22,077 bases of DNA from Caryophanales bacterium UBA1624 (GCA_002321395.1 DCMK01000006.1:5105-27181); one strand, 5' to 3'; positions 1 through 7,548 are shown, numbered from the stretch's first letter. Translations and numbers: made by a program. The notes: generated by a model not told the origin, from the sequence alone.

Positions 1-941
1 AAAAAAAGGAGCAGGTGGTCCTCCTCCTAAACCGGCGCGGCTATTCAAGCTACGTTTGCTGCTCTTCCTGCGGCCATATCTTCACTTGCCCCAATTGTCA
101 CGGGAACCTCACGTACCACAAAGCCGATTCGATGCTTAAATGCCATCACTGCGGCTATGTGGAGGAATATCCGGAATCCTGCCCCGAATGTGGAAGCACG
201 GCCATCATGCGCGTTGGTTTCGGCACCGAGAGGATCGCCAAGATCCTCCAGGAAGAGTATTTTCCGGATGCCTCCATCGGAAGGCTAGACGGCGATGTGG
301 GGAAAGTGCGCAACAACGTCGCCAAAACCCTGCACGCCTTCGCCAAAGGGGATTATGACATCCTCGTTGGGACGCAGATGATCGCAAAAGGCCACGATTT
401 CCCAAACGTCACCTTGGTTGGGGTCGTTTTGGCGGACGTAGGCTTATCCCTGCCTTCCTTCCGGGCTGCCGAGCGCACGTTCCAGCTCATCGCCCAAGCC
501 GTCGGCAGAAGCGGCAGGGGGGAGAAGAAGGGGACCGCGATCATCCAAACCTACAATCCGCGCCACTACGCGATCACGTTGGGGGCAAAGCAGGATTACG
601 AAGGCTTCTTCGCCAAGGAAATGCAGGAAAGGAAAATCTCCCTTTACCCCCCATATCGGTTCCTTTTCCTCCTGAAGTTCTCCTGCAAAAGCCAGGAACG
701 GGTCATCCAAGCCTGCTTTGACGTGAAAAAGCATTTGGACGAGCAAGGGATCCCCGACACGGTTTGCCTTGGCCCCATCAGCCCTTTCTATGCCTTAGTG
801 GGCGAACTTTACCAAAGGAACCTGCTCATCAAAACGAAAAATCAGGAACCCGTGCGTGAATATTTGAGGAAAATCATCGCCGAACTTTCGGGTAAAGCGG
901 GCGTGGATATCCTCTGCGACGTAGACCCTATGGAATATTAG
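1..941 (+). CDS. priA: Primosomal protein N' (PriA helicase), C-terminal part
   Basis: This is the 3' end of PriA, the 3'-to-5' superfamily 2 DNA helicase that reloads the replisome at stalled forks. The reading frame is open to the left edge (codons begin at base 3), so the N-terminal DNA-binding domain and Walker motifs lie outside; about 313 residues of a protein usually 730-800 long are seen. The visible part begins with the family stretch EQVVLLLNRRGYSS, followed by four CxxC pairs (CSSC, CPNC, CHHC, CPEC; bases about 60-200) that bind two zinc ions. Helicase motifs V and VI follow (VGTQMIAKGHDFPNV, and AQAVGRSGRG), then the C-terminal domain ending in DVDPMEY. A GTG at 15 is an internal valine, not a start. 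In many Firmicutes def and fmt follow priA; here they do not. Confidence 0.96.
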   Translation, partial: KKEQVVLLLNRRGYSSYVCCSSCGHIFTCPNCHGNLTYHKADSMLKCHHCGYVEEYPESCPECGSTAIMRVGFGTERIAKILQEEYFPDASIGRLDGDVGKVRNNVAKTLHAFAKGDYDILVGTQMIAKGHDFPNVTLVGVVLADVGLSLPSFRAAERTFQLIAQAVGRSGRGEKKGTAIIQTYNPRHYAITLGAKQDYEGFFAKEMQERKISLYPPYRFLFLLKFSCKSQERVIQACFDVKKHLDEQGIPDTVCLGPISPFYALVGELYQRNLLIKTKNQEPVREYLRKIIAELSGKAGVDILCDVDPMEY

Positions 942-985
942 CCCTTTTCGTTGGGGAGTTTCGCACCCGCGCGCGTTAGAGTTCG

Positions 986-994
986 TGCTATAAT
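986..994 (+). promoter_or_regulatory. Extended -10 promoter for the 1018 gene
   Basis: TGCTATAAT is a perfect extended -10 element (TGn plus TATAAT at 989-994), 23 nt before the ATG at 1018. No good -35 box is visible at 16-18 nt upstream, as is usual for extended -10 promoters. An AAAAGGAG ribosome binding site (1002-1009) lies 8 nt from the start codon. It would let the genes downstream of priA be transcribed on their own. Confidence 0.6.
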
Positions 995-1017
995 GCACGA
1001 GAAAAGGAGTTTTCCGT

Positions 1018-1542
1018 ATGATTACGTTCCAAATTCTTGGCCTAGATCAATTCGTCGTCGGCCATTATTCGAAGGATCACACCGGCAATCTGGCCCAGCT
1101 TTACGAGGCGGATGAATCGCTGATCAACTTCTACGCCCCCAACAGCATGGTCTTCCATAACGGGGTCGAACAGACGAGCTGGAACACGATCGTCATCGTC
1201 CGCGCCCCCGAGAAGTACAAGCCGATGGAAAGCCACATCGCCTCCTACTTGATGCAGACCCTCAGCCAGTTCTCCATCAACCTGGAAATCGAGTTCGAGT
1301 ATTTCTCCTCCTCTTCCCATTACGAGCACATCAACGACAGCTATCCTCGCTACATCCGGGAAGAGAACGTCAAAGAGCCCGAAATCACCCTGTCCAATGA
1401 GATGCCGGATCTGGGCGAAGACGAAAGCGGGCACCAGGATGGGCACTGCCACCACCACGAAGAAAACAGCGAAGAAGAAAACCCCCAAGACGACATCTAC
1501 CTCGGCGATGCCTTCGCCGGGCTCGAAGACAAACTCAAATAA
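1018..1542 (+). CDS. Small acidic protein, possibly DUF1904-like, with His-rich tail
   Basis: A 174-residue protein I cannot name with certainty. Residues 1-110 resemble, in length and pattern, the DUF1904 family of Firmicutes (a tautomerase-like fold of unknown function): a short N-terminal strand, the FHNGVEQ region (46-52), a central hydrophobic strand NTIVIVRA (56-63), a helix (68-85), and a late EFEYFSSSSHYEH region. This is recognition by eye. The tail from about 115 is very acidic and carries the cluster HQDGHCHHH (139-147), a plausible metal-binding patch. The start is set by a good AAAAGGAG site and an extended -10 promoter. It sits in the place where def and fmt are usual, 17 nt before the RsmB-like gene, so the two are probably co-transcribed. 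No signal peptide or membrane segment is seen. Confidence 0.75.
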   Translation: MITFQILGLDQFVVGHYSKDHTGNLAQLYEADESLINFYAPNSMVFHNGVEQTSWNTIVIVRAPEKYKPMESHIASYLMQTLSQFSINLEIEFEYFSSSSHYEHINDSYPRYIREENVKEPEITLSNEMPDLGEDESGHQDGHCHHHEENSEEENPQDDIYLGDAFAGLEDKLK

Positions 1543-1559
1543 GAAAGGAAGCAAACACC

Positions 1560-2930
1560 ATGCAAGAATTCGATATTTCCCTTGAAATCCTGAGCGAAAT
1601 CCTGGACCAGAACGTTTTGTTCAACGACGCTTTGAAGAACAAATTCCAGAAGGACATCGCCATCCGGCCCCTGCGCCCCCTCGTGGCGGGGTTGGTCGGA
1701 TGCGAGCTTCGCCACCATCTGCTTTTCACCTATCTCATCGATGGGGTTGAGAAGAACCTCCCCGAAGGTCAGGAACCCCTGAGCGAAACGGAGCGTCGGT
1801 TCCTCGCCCTCGTTTTGGGCAACAACCTCTTCTTCCGCCACCTCGATGCGGAGAAAGCCGACGAGGCGTGGAAGTCCGCCCTCTCTTCCCCGGAGAAGTA
1901 CGATCGCTTCCTTCCTTTGCTCACCCGGTCCGGGTCGGTCAACGATCTGATCCCCGAATCCATCGCCCGCTCTAGCGAGCAATACCTCTCTCTGCGGTAT
2001 AACGCCCCCTCTTGGGCCCTGAAGATCTGGAAGCATTTCGGGTACGGAAACCTCTACAAGACCCTCCGCGCCTTCTCCACCCATGAGCCGCTTTACCTCC
2101 GCGTCCGCACCACCCTCATCAGCGAGGAAGAGGTCCTCGCCAACCCCGATTTCGCCGCCACCTCCGTTTCGGGCATCTTGCTTTACAAAGGCAAGACCCC
2201 GCTCCGGAAATTGGATTTGTACAAAGAGGGGAAAATCTATTTGGAGCGCCCCCTCACCAAGAAAATCCTCGATGAGCACAAAGTCCATGAGCCTTCGGAG
2301 ATTCTCCTTTACAACGGGAACGCCGATGCCTCTTTGGAGAAGGAGCTCTTGGAATCCTACGGCAGCGCCATCGGATTGAATTTGGCCACCCCCGACGTGG
2401 ATTCGAAGATCGAAATCACCAAATCCATCAAGGATATGGGCCTGCACAACGTAAACTTCTTCTCCGCCCCCGATCCGCTTTCCATGGACGCCTCCATCTC
2501 CAAAAAGCAGGACCTCGTCATCTGCGCTCCGGATTCGACCAACTTCGATCAAATCCGCTCGACCCCCGATTTCCTCCTCCGCTTCCAAAGGGAGAGGATG
2601 GACGGCTTGCTCGAAGGCGAGAAGAACGCCCTCCAAGGCTGCGCCAAATACGTGGAGAAAGACGGCCTTCTGATCTACATGGTCTACACCCTCTCTTGGA
2701 AGGAGAGCCACGTCGCCATCGCAAACTTCCTCCGCGATAACCCGGAGTTCAAACTCGAAGGCGATACCCAGTTCTTCCCCTATCAGGAAGATGGCTCCGC
2801 CCTTTACGTCGCCCTCCTCCGTCACGGGAATGGGGAAGCGGAAAACGCGTTGCCCCCCGATCAAGCCAGTGCCCTCATGCAAAAGGAAGCCGCTCCTTCC
2901 TCCCTCGCCTCCGGCGGCGGCGCCCAATGA
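1560..2930 (+). CDS. Degenerate RsmB-like protein (predicted inactive rRNA m5C methyltransferase)
   Basis: A 456-residue homologue of RsmB/Sun, the 16S rRNA C967 m5C methyltransferase, by order of domains and by position between priA and rlmN. Residues 1-135 match the NusB-like helical domain; LSLRYNAPSWALKIW (143-157) matches the family's YSHPEWLV-type segment; GKIYLER (224-230) leads into the Rossmann domain. The catalytic motifs are broken. The SAM loop (family DLCAAPGGKT) reads ILLYNGNADAS (248-258). Motif IV (family DAPCSG) reads CAPDST (322-327), with Asp325 for Cys. Motif VI (family YSTCT) reads YMVYT (373-377), with Tyr376 for the nucleophilic Cys. The frame is intact and ends on a family-like FFPYQEDGSALYVALLRH segment, so it looks maintained, perhaps as an RNA-binding or scaffold protein (inference). 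Start: ATG 1560 with AAAGGAA upstream. Its stop overlaps the rlmN start (ATGA). Confidence 0.85.
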   Translation: MQEFDISLEILSEILDQNVLFNDALKNKFQKDIAIRPLRPLVAGLVGCELRHHLLFTYLIDGVEKNLPEGQEPLSETERRFLALVLGNNLFFRHLDAEKADEAWKSALSSPEKYDRFLPLLTRSGSVNDLIPESIARSSEQYLSLRYNAPSWALKIWKHFGYGNLYKTLRAFSTHEPLYLRVRTTLISEEEVLANPDFAATSVSGILLYKGKTPLRKLDLYKEGKIYLERPLTKKILDEHKVHEPSEILLYNGNADASLEKELLESYGSAIGLNLATPDVDSKIEITKSIKDMGLHNVNFFSAPDPLSMDASISKKQDLVICAPDSTNFDQIRSTPDFLLRFQRERMDGLLEGEKNALQGCAKYVEKDGLLIYMVYTLSWKESHVAIANFLRDNPEFKLEGDTQFFPYQEDGSALYVALLRHGNGEAENALPPDQASALMQKEAAPSSLASGGGAQ

Positions 2931-3970
2931 AAAACCTCCTTTCCTATACCCAGGCGAAGATGAAGGAGGAGTTCCTCGCCCTAGGCGAGAGCTCTTACCG
3001 CGCCAAGCAGGTCTTCTCTTGGATTTACCAAAAGCGCGTGCTGGATTTCGACCAAATGAGCGACGTCTCGAAATCCTTCCGCGCCAAGCTGAAGCAGGAC
3101 TATTGTCTGTCTCTGCCGAAGGTCCACACGCGCCAAGACGCGAGCGACGGCACCGTCAAACTCCTTCTGGAGATGGAAGACGGAGCCAAAGTCGAGACCG
3201 TTTTGATGCGCTATAGCTACGGCAACGTCATCTGCGTCTCCAGCCAAGTCGGCTGCAACATGGGCTGCGCCTTCTGCGCCTCGGGGCTTCTCCGCAAAGA
3301 GAGGAACCTGACCGCCGGTGAGATGATCGGCGAGATTTTGGCGATGGATCAGATCCTCGCCGAGCAGGCCGAATCGGTCTCCCACATCGTCGTCATGGGG
3401 ACCGGGGAGCCCTTCGACAACTACGACAATGTCATGGACTTCATCCGCATCGCCAACGACCAAGCGGGCCTTTCCATTGGGGCCAGGCACATCACCGTCT
3501 CCACCTGCGGGTTGGTTGACGGCATCCGCAAATACGCCGACGAAGGGTTGCAGATCAACCTCGCCGTCTCCCTCCATGCCCCCAATGATCGGATCCGCAA
3601 CCAAATCATGCCGATCTCGAAGGGATACCCCATGGATCAGCTCCTTTCCGCGCTTGCCTATTACGAAGAGAAAGCCGGGAGGAGGATCACCTTTGAGTAT
3701 ATCTTGCTGGCCGGGGTCAACGATTCCCTCGCCTGCGCCGACGAATTGGCCGACCTCATCCACGGCAACCACCTCTTCGCCTACGTCAATTTGATCCCCT
3801 ATAACCCGGTGAAGGAAAAGCCTTACCGCCGCTCCAGCAAGGAGCAGATCAAAGCCTTCGCCGATCGCTTGCTGCGCCGGGGGATCAACGCCACCGTGCG
3901 GAAAGAGTTCGGCAACGACATCGACGCCGCCTGCGGCCAGCTTCGCGCCAAAGTCACTTTGGGAGAATAA
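2927..3970 (+). CDS. rlmN: Dual-specificity RNA methyltransferase RlmN
   Basis: RlmN is a radical SAM enzyme that puts a methyl group on C2 of A2503 in 23S rRNA and of A37 in some tRNAs. At 347 residues it has the usual length. The cluster motif CNMGCAFC gives Cys110, Cys114 and Cys117 for the 4Fe-4S centre. Cys103 in CVSSQ and Cys336 in DIDAACGQLR match the two catalytic cysteines of the E. coli enzyme (118 and 355). The SAM-binding GTGEP is at 158-162, and YVNLIPYNPV lies near the C-terminus. Its ATG overlaps the stop of the RsmB-like gene by four bases, which suggests translational coupling. All key residues are present, in contrast to its upstream neighbour. Confidence 0.97.
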   Translation: MKNLLSYTQAKMKEEFLALGESSYRAKQVFSWIYQKRVLDFDQMSDVSKSFRAKLKQDYCLSLPKVHTRQDASDGTVKLLLEMEDGAKVETVLMRYSYGNVICVSSQVGCNMGCAFCASGLLRKERNLTAGEMIGEILAMDQILAEQAESVSHIVVMGTGEPFDNYDNVMDFIRIANDQAGLSIGARHITVSTCGLVDGIRKYADEGLQINLAVSLHAPNDRIRNQIMPISKGYPMDQLLSALAYYEEKAGRRITFEYILLAGVNDSLACADELADLIHGNHLFAYVNLIPYNPVKEKPYRRSSKEQIKAFADRLLRRGINATVRKEFGNDIDAACGQLRAKVTLGE

Positions 3971-3971
3971 A

Positions 3972-4727
3972 ATGGAGAGATACAAAGGAACGTTCGCCTT
4001 TCAGAAAGACATCGGGCGGGTCCGCGTCACCAACGAGGACCAATGCTCCGTCGCCCTCAATAGCTATGGGGACGTTTTCCTTTGCGTCTGCGATGGGATG
4101 GGCGGCCAGAACAAAGGCGATTATGCCTCGAAGATGGCCATCGATTCCATGATGGACGATTTCCGCTCCATGCCGAGAACCCCCGCGTTTTTGCTCCGCA
4201 ATTTCTTGGGGAGATGCTACAAAAAAGCCAATTCCGCCATCTACGAAGAAGCCACCCACAACCCCCTTTACCGCGATATGGGCACCACCTGCGTCTGCGC
4301 CCTTATCCGTGGGAACAAGATCTTCGTTGGCAACGCCGGCGACTCCCGGGCCTATTTTTATTCTCGCGACACCCTTCGTCTGAGCCGCCTCACCGAAGAC
4401 CAAACCTACGTCGATTACCTTTATCGGACCGGAAAGATCCAGGAGAGCGAAATCTCCTCCCGCGCCGATCGCCACGTCCTGATGAACGCCCTCGGCATTT
4501 TTCCAAGCGCCTCCTTCGAAATCAAAGCCTACCCCTACGAAGGAGAAAGCGTCTTGCTGTGCTCCGATGGGCTTTACAACAATCTTTCCGAAGCCGAGAT
4601 CAAAGCCATCCTTTCCACATCCGACCGCAGCGATGAGAAATGCGCTTTCTTCATCTCCGAAGCCAACGCCAATGGCGGCAGCGACAACATCGCCGTGGCC
4701 CTTTGGGAGGTCTTGCCGCATGATTAA
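3972..4727 (+). CDS. PP2C-family Ser/Thr protein phosphatase (Stp/PrpC)
   Basis: A 251-residue PPM/PP2C phosphatase, the metal-dependent partner that reverses the action of the kinase encoded next. Motifs in order: GRVRVTNEDQ (15-24), DGMGG (41-45, with metal-binding Asp41), GTT (104-106), GNAGDSRAY (120-128), CSDG (197-200, metal-binding Asp199) and GGSDNIAV (235-242, with metal-binding Asp238). No membrane segment is seen, so it is cytosolic. ATG 3972 starts one base after the rlmN stop, with GGGAGAA as a likely ribosome binding site inside rlmN. Its last eight bases overlap the kinase gene, so the two should be made together. The gene is usually called stp or prpC. Confidence 0.95.
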   Translation: MERYKGTFAFQKDIGRVRVTNEDQCSVALNSYGDVFLCVCDGMGGQNKGDYASKMAIDSMMDDFRSMPRTPAFLLRNFLGRCYKKANSAIYEEATHNPLYRDMGTTCVCALIRGNKIFVGNAGDSRAYFYSRDTLRLSRLTEDQTYVDYLYRTGKIQESEISSRADRHVLMNALGIFPSASFEIKAYPYEGESVLLCSDGLYNNLSEAEIKAILSTSDRSDEKCAFFISEANANGGSDNIAVALWEVLPHD

Positions 4728-5592
4728 AATCGGCGACAAAATCTCCGAGCGTTTCCGCATCACCTCCCGCATCGCGACCGGGGGGATGGCCGACGTCTAC
4801 GAAGCCTACGATCTTGTGGGCAAGCGCATCGTGTCCATCAAGGTGATGAAGGAAGAGCTGCTCAAAGACCCCGCCAACATTGAGCGCTTCGCCCACGAGG
4901 CCGAGGCGGCGGCCAGCTTCAACCATCCCAACATCGTCAAAGTCTATGGCCAAGGGACGGTGGAGGGCAGACCCTACATGGCCAATGAGTACATCACGGG
5001 CCAAACCCTTCGCGACAAACTCAATTTCCAGATCTCTCTCTCCCTTCCCGACGCCTGCGAGGTCATGCTGCAGTTGACCGATGGGATCGGCTACATCCAC
5101 AAACATGGCCTCATCCACAGGGACATCAAGCCCGACAACCTCTTCTACATGAACGACGGTACCCTCAAAATCGCCGACTTCGGCATCTCCGCCCCCATCG
5201 GGAGGCAGGAAGAAGGAGATGCGGTGGAGGGGACCGTCTATTACTGCGCCCCCGAGGTTCTGACCGGCAAGCCCGCTTCCGTGGCCAACGATATCTACTC
5301 CATGGGCGTCCTCTTCTATGAGATGCTCGTCGGATCGGTGCCCTTCGATGGGGCGACCACCCAGGAAATCGCCATGAAGCAGATATCCAAGCGCTTCCCC
5401 GAGCCTTCCAAAGCCGTCCCCTCCATCCCCAAAAGCATCGATAAGATCATCATCACCGCCTGCCGGAAGAGGCCCGAGGAACGCTACCCAAGCGCCGAAG
5501 CCATGCACGAAGCCATCCTCCAGGCCATGGAAGACAAAGAGAACTTCAAAGAAAGGAAAGGGATCCTATCCAGGATCTTCGGTTTCAAATGA
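4720..5592 (+). CDS. Soluble Ser/Thr protein kinase, PrkC-like, without PASTA domains
   Basis: A 290-residue Hanks-type kinase. The glycine loop is IATGGMADVY (18-27), in which the first loop glycine is Ala19. ATP-binding Lys41 is in VSIKV, the catalytic loop is HRDIKPDN (133-140, Asp135), DFG is at 153-155, and GTVYYCAPE (171-179) closes the activation segment. PrkC/StkP of Firmicutes normally adds a transmembrane helix and three or four extracytoplasmic PASTA domains, for a total near 600-700 residues. Here the protein stops soon after the kinase domain, in a basic tail KERKGILSRIFGFK, and the next gene starts on its stop codon. The start at 4720 fits the first kinase strand and has GGGAGG at 4705-4710; upstream in-frame codons lie inside the phosphatase gene. 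It should be cytosolic, perhaps loosely membrane-bound through the basic tail (inference). Confidence 0.93.
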   Translation: MIKIGDKISERFRITSRIATGGMADVYEAYDLVGKRIVSIKVMKEELLKDPANIERFAHEAEAAASFNHPNIVKVYGQGTVEGRPYMANEYITGQTLRDKLNFQISLSLPDACEVMLQLTDGIGYIHKHGLIHRDIKPDNLFYMNDGTLKIADFGISAPIGRQEEGDAVEGTVYYCAPEVLTGKPASVANDIYSMGVLFYEMLVGSVPFDGATTQEIAMKQISKRFPEPSKAVPSIPKSIDKIIITACRKRPEERYPSAEAMHEAILQAMEDKENFKERKGILSRIFGFK

Positions 5593-6254
5593 GCACGATC
5601 ATCGCACCCAGCATCCTCGCCGCCGATCCCAGCGACATCGCCTCCGCGGTCGCTTTGGCCTCCTCCTCCGGATGCTCCTACCTCCACATCGACATCATGG
5701 ATGGGGAGTTCGTCCCGGCGAAGACCTTCGCCCCCGACTTCGTGAAGAAGATCGCGACCTTCGCCCCCGAAGGCATGACTCTCGACGTCCACTTGATGAC
5801 CGCGAAGCCGTGGATGGACGTCCCCTCCTACGTGGAGTCCGGAGCCGATTCTTTGACGTTCCATTTGGAGGCTTGCCCCGGGGAAAGTGAAGCCCACGCG
5901 ACCATCTCCCTGATCCACGCCTTGGGGAAGAAAGCCGGCATCGCCATCAAGCCGCAGACCCCATTGGAATCCTTGTCCCCTTATCTAACGGAAGTCGATT
6001 TGGTCCTCATCATGTCGGTGGAGCCGGGGAAGGGAGGGCAGTCCTTCTTGGAGGGGAGCCCAAAGCGAATCGCCGAACTGGCCCGGAAAAGGAAGGAGCT
6101 TTCCCAAAGCTTCCTCATCGAAGTCGATGGCGGCATCAACGACAAGACCGCCCCGCTATGCCTTTCTTCCGGGGCCGACGTTTTGGTCGCCGGGAGCTAT
6201 CTCTACGGCCACGATGATTTCTCTGAACGCGTCAGGAGGCTAATGGGATTATGA
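5589..6254 (+). CDS. rpe: Ribulose-phosphate 3-epimerase
   Basis: A 221-residue TIM-barrel enzyme that interconverts ribulose 5-phosphate and xylulose 5-phosphate in the pentose phosphate pathway. It starts with IIAPSILAAD (4-13). Metal-binding and catalytic residues are in place: His33 and Asp35 in HIDIMDG, His68 in DVHLM, and Asp180 in EVDGGI. The phosphate-binding loop is MSVEPGKGGQ (142-151), where most relatives have NPGFGGQ, and GADVLVAGSYLYG lies near the end. Its ATG overlaps the kinase stop (ATGA). In Bacillus rsgA sits between prkC and rpe; it is absent here. Confidence 0.96.
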   Translation: MSTIIAPSILAADPSDIASAVALASSSGCSYLHIDIMDGEFVPAKTFAPDFVKKIATFAPEGMTLDVHLMTAKPWMDVPSYVESGADSLTFHLEACPGESEAHATISLIHALGKKAGIAIKPQTPLESLSPYLTEVDLVLIMSVEPGKGGQSFLEGSPKRIAELARKRKELSQSFLIEVDGGINDKTAPLCLSSGADVLVAGSYLYGHDDFSERVRRLMGL

Positions 6255-6931
6255 GCACCGCCTTCGCCATCACGCTCGCCGCATTGCTTCTATGTTCCTT
6301 GCTTTCCATGCTCCTATTCGGGGTCTTTGGCTTCCGGAAGGAGAACAAGCGCGGATACTCCTTCCTCTCCGACTTCCCCTTCGAGCTCAACGAGGGGAGG
6401 CACCCCCTTTCCCGCGTCTCCGCCTGGAGCGTCTTTTTCCTCGCCGCGTTCCTCGCCCTTTCTAGCTCCACCTTGCTTTGGAACCGCGATTTCGCTCCTT
6501 ATCTCCCCTTCGCGATCGTCCTCGCCGTTCTTGGGGCGCTGAAAGCCGTGAGCTTCGTCCTTCTTTACCGCGTGCCGGCTTATCGCTTCAAATTCCACAT
6601 CCTCATCGATGTGCTCTATTTCTGCTTCACGGCCCTCTCCTGCGCCTTCATGGGCATCTTCTTCCTCAATATGCGCGCGGCAAACTCCCCCTTGGCCCTC
6701 GGCTTGATGGGGGTGGAGGTCTTCCTCGCCGTCTGCCTTTGCCTCCTAGCGCTCAACCCCAAGCTCGCGAATTGGACCCAGATGAGCAGCACCGCCAGCG
6801 AAGATGGCAGCGTCCACCTCTCCCGGCCCAAGCCCTTCGTGCTGGCTTTCTCGGAATGGATCGCGATCTTCTTGGATTGCCTTTCCTCCTCCCTTTTCCT
6901 CCTCGGCGTCCTCTTCTTCGAGATCGCCTGA
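6251..6931 (+). CDS. Six-helix membrane protein of unknown function
   Basis: A 226-residue protein I do not recognise. Hydrophobic stretches suggest six membrane helices near residues 4-26, 57-76, 83-106, 117-140, 148-168 and 198-222. The loop 27-56 is charged (FGFRKENKRGYSF), and a polar loop lies at 171-196. No lipobox, CxxC pair or obvious catalytic motif is visible. ATG 6251 overlaps the rpe stop (ATGA), and AGGAGG lies at 6234-6239. As the last gene before the terminator it belongs to the same transcription unit as rlmN, the phosphatase, the kinase and rpe. Its position resembles where thiN is found in Bacillus, but it is not thiamine pyrophosphokinase. Confidence 0.8.
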   Translation: MSTAFAITLAALLLCSLLSMLLFGVFGFRKENKRGYSFLSDFPFELNEGRHPLSRVSAWSVFFLAAFLALSSSTLLWNRDFAPYLPFAIVLAVLGALKAVSFVLLYRVPAYRFKFHILIDVLYFCFTALSCAFMGIFFLNMRAANSPLALGLMGVEVFLAVCLCLLALNPKLANWTQMSSTASEDGSVHLSRPKPFVLAFSEWIAIFLDCLSSSLFLLGVLFFEIA

Positions 6932-6946
6932 GGAAAAAGGCGACAA

Positions 6947-6970
6947 AAAAACGGCCGCGAGGCCGTTTTT
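6947..6970. terminator. Bidirectional intrinsic terminator
   Basis: A CGGCC/GGCCG stem (6952-6956 and 6961-6965) with the loop GCGA is flanked by A runs on the left and T runs on the right, which lengthen the stem to ten pairs. Read on either strand the hairpin ends in a U tract, so it can stop the plus-strand operon and rpmB coming the other way. Confidence 0.88.
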
Positions 6971-6990
6971 CATCGCTCAAGTACGGGGCC

Positions 6991-7206
6991 TTATTTGCTC
7001 TCGGCTTTGGCTTCCTTGCCCTTGATGGTCTTGTTCAAGGTACGGAAAGCGCGGGCCGACATGCGGACCGTGACCATTTTGCCGTCGATGTTGACCTTGT
7101 ATTTCTGAAGGTTCACGTTCCAACGACGACGGGTGGCGCGGAGAGAATGGCTGCGAGCGTTGCCGCTCATCGGGCCTTTTCCGGTAACGGGGCAGAATCT
7201 GGACAT
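6991..7206 (-). CDS. rpmB: 50S ribosomal protein L28
   Basis: A 71-residue, very basic protein with the L28 pattern: CPVTGKGPMSGNARSHS (5-21), then RRRWNVNLQKYKV (27-39) and VRMSARAFRTL (47-57). It belongs to the large ribosomal subunit. The start is MSRFCPVTG at 7206 because an AAAGAGGTG site lies just upstream and a good promoter ends before it; the longer in-frame reading up to 7284 would include the promoter. It stands alone and faces the rpe block, as rpmB does in many Firmicutes. Confidence 0.96.
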   Translation of the reverse strand: MSRFCPVTGKGPMSGNARSHSLRATRRRWNVNLQKYKVNIDGKMVTVRMSARAFRTLNKTIKGKEAKAESK

Positions 7207-7239
7207 AATTAACACCTCTTTCGCTTTAGCGCGTGCACA

Positions 7240-7268
7240 ATTATGCCATTGCGGGAAAATCGGTTCAA
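7240..7268 (-). promoter_or_regulatory. Promoter of rpmB
   Basis: On the minus strand a TTGAAC -35 box (7263-7268) and a CATAAT -10 box (7240-7245) are 17 nt apart. The -10 box ends 33 nt before the rpmB ATG, leaving room for a short leader with the AAAGAGGTG ribosome binding site. Confidence 0.7.
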
Positions 7269-7548
7269 CTAGAAAATGATCCATCGGCCCGCTTACGGTT
7301 TCAAACGGAAACCAAAGGGGGCCAAACGGATCGATTCCCCTTCTTTTCGGCCCAATTCGGCCCGGTTTCCCTCCTTGGGGTTAAGGCAAGGCACCTCTAG
7401 CGGATGGGGGATGGAACCGCCCGCCATCCTTTTGGGGCGAAAGACGTTCTTCCAGGGATCGGGTTGCGGGGAAACGTCTAAGCGCGTTTTGGGGGAAAAG
7501 CGTCTTGCTCGCTTTCTTTTTCTCCGGCCAGACAGTATTCTTATAGAG
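7269..7548. other. Non-coding gap upstream of glgC
   Basis: About 280 bases between the rpmB promoter and glgC. I see no gene in it; the in-frame reading upstream of glgC has no family match. It holds several short inverted repeats: GGTTTC/GAAACC near 7310, GGATGG/CCATCC near 7401-7428, and AGACGTT (7442-7448) with AACGTCT (7473-7479). The last is a possible operator for the glg operon, but nothing identifies a regulator. A weak -10 candidate TATTCT lies at 7536-7541. Confidence 0.4.

Noticed and set aside
1497..2927. Long minus-strand open frame opposite the RsmB-like gene
   Set aside because: Low-complexity Gly/Glu/Val-rich translation, no ribosome binding site or promoter; the plus-strand gene has family similarity and ATGA coupling.
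4567..4719. In-frame N-terminal extension of the kinase
   Set aside because: It lies inside the phosphatase gene in another frame and has Ser/Pro-rich nonsense composition; ATG 4720 has GGGAGG and the right family start.
7207..7284. N-terminal extension of L28
   Set aside because: It would cover the rpmB promoter and ribosome binding site; L28 starts at MSRFCPVTG.
7276..7548. In-frame N-terminal extension of glgC
   Set aside because: GlgC family members begin at about the ATG at 7549; the upstream translation is basic and unlike any domain.
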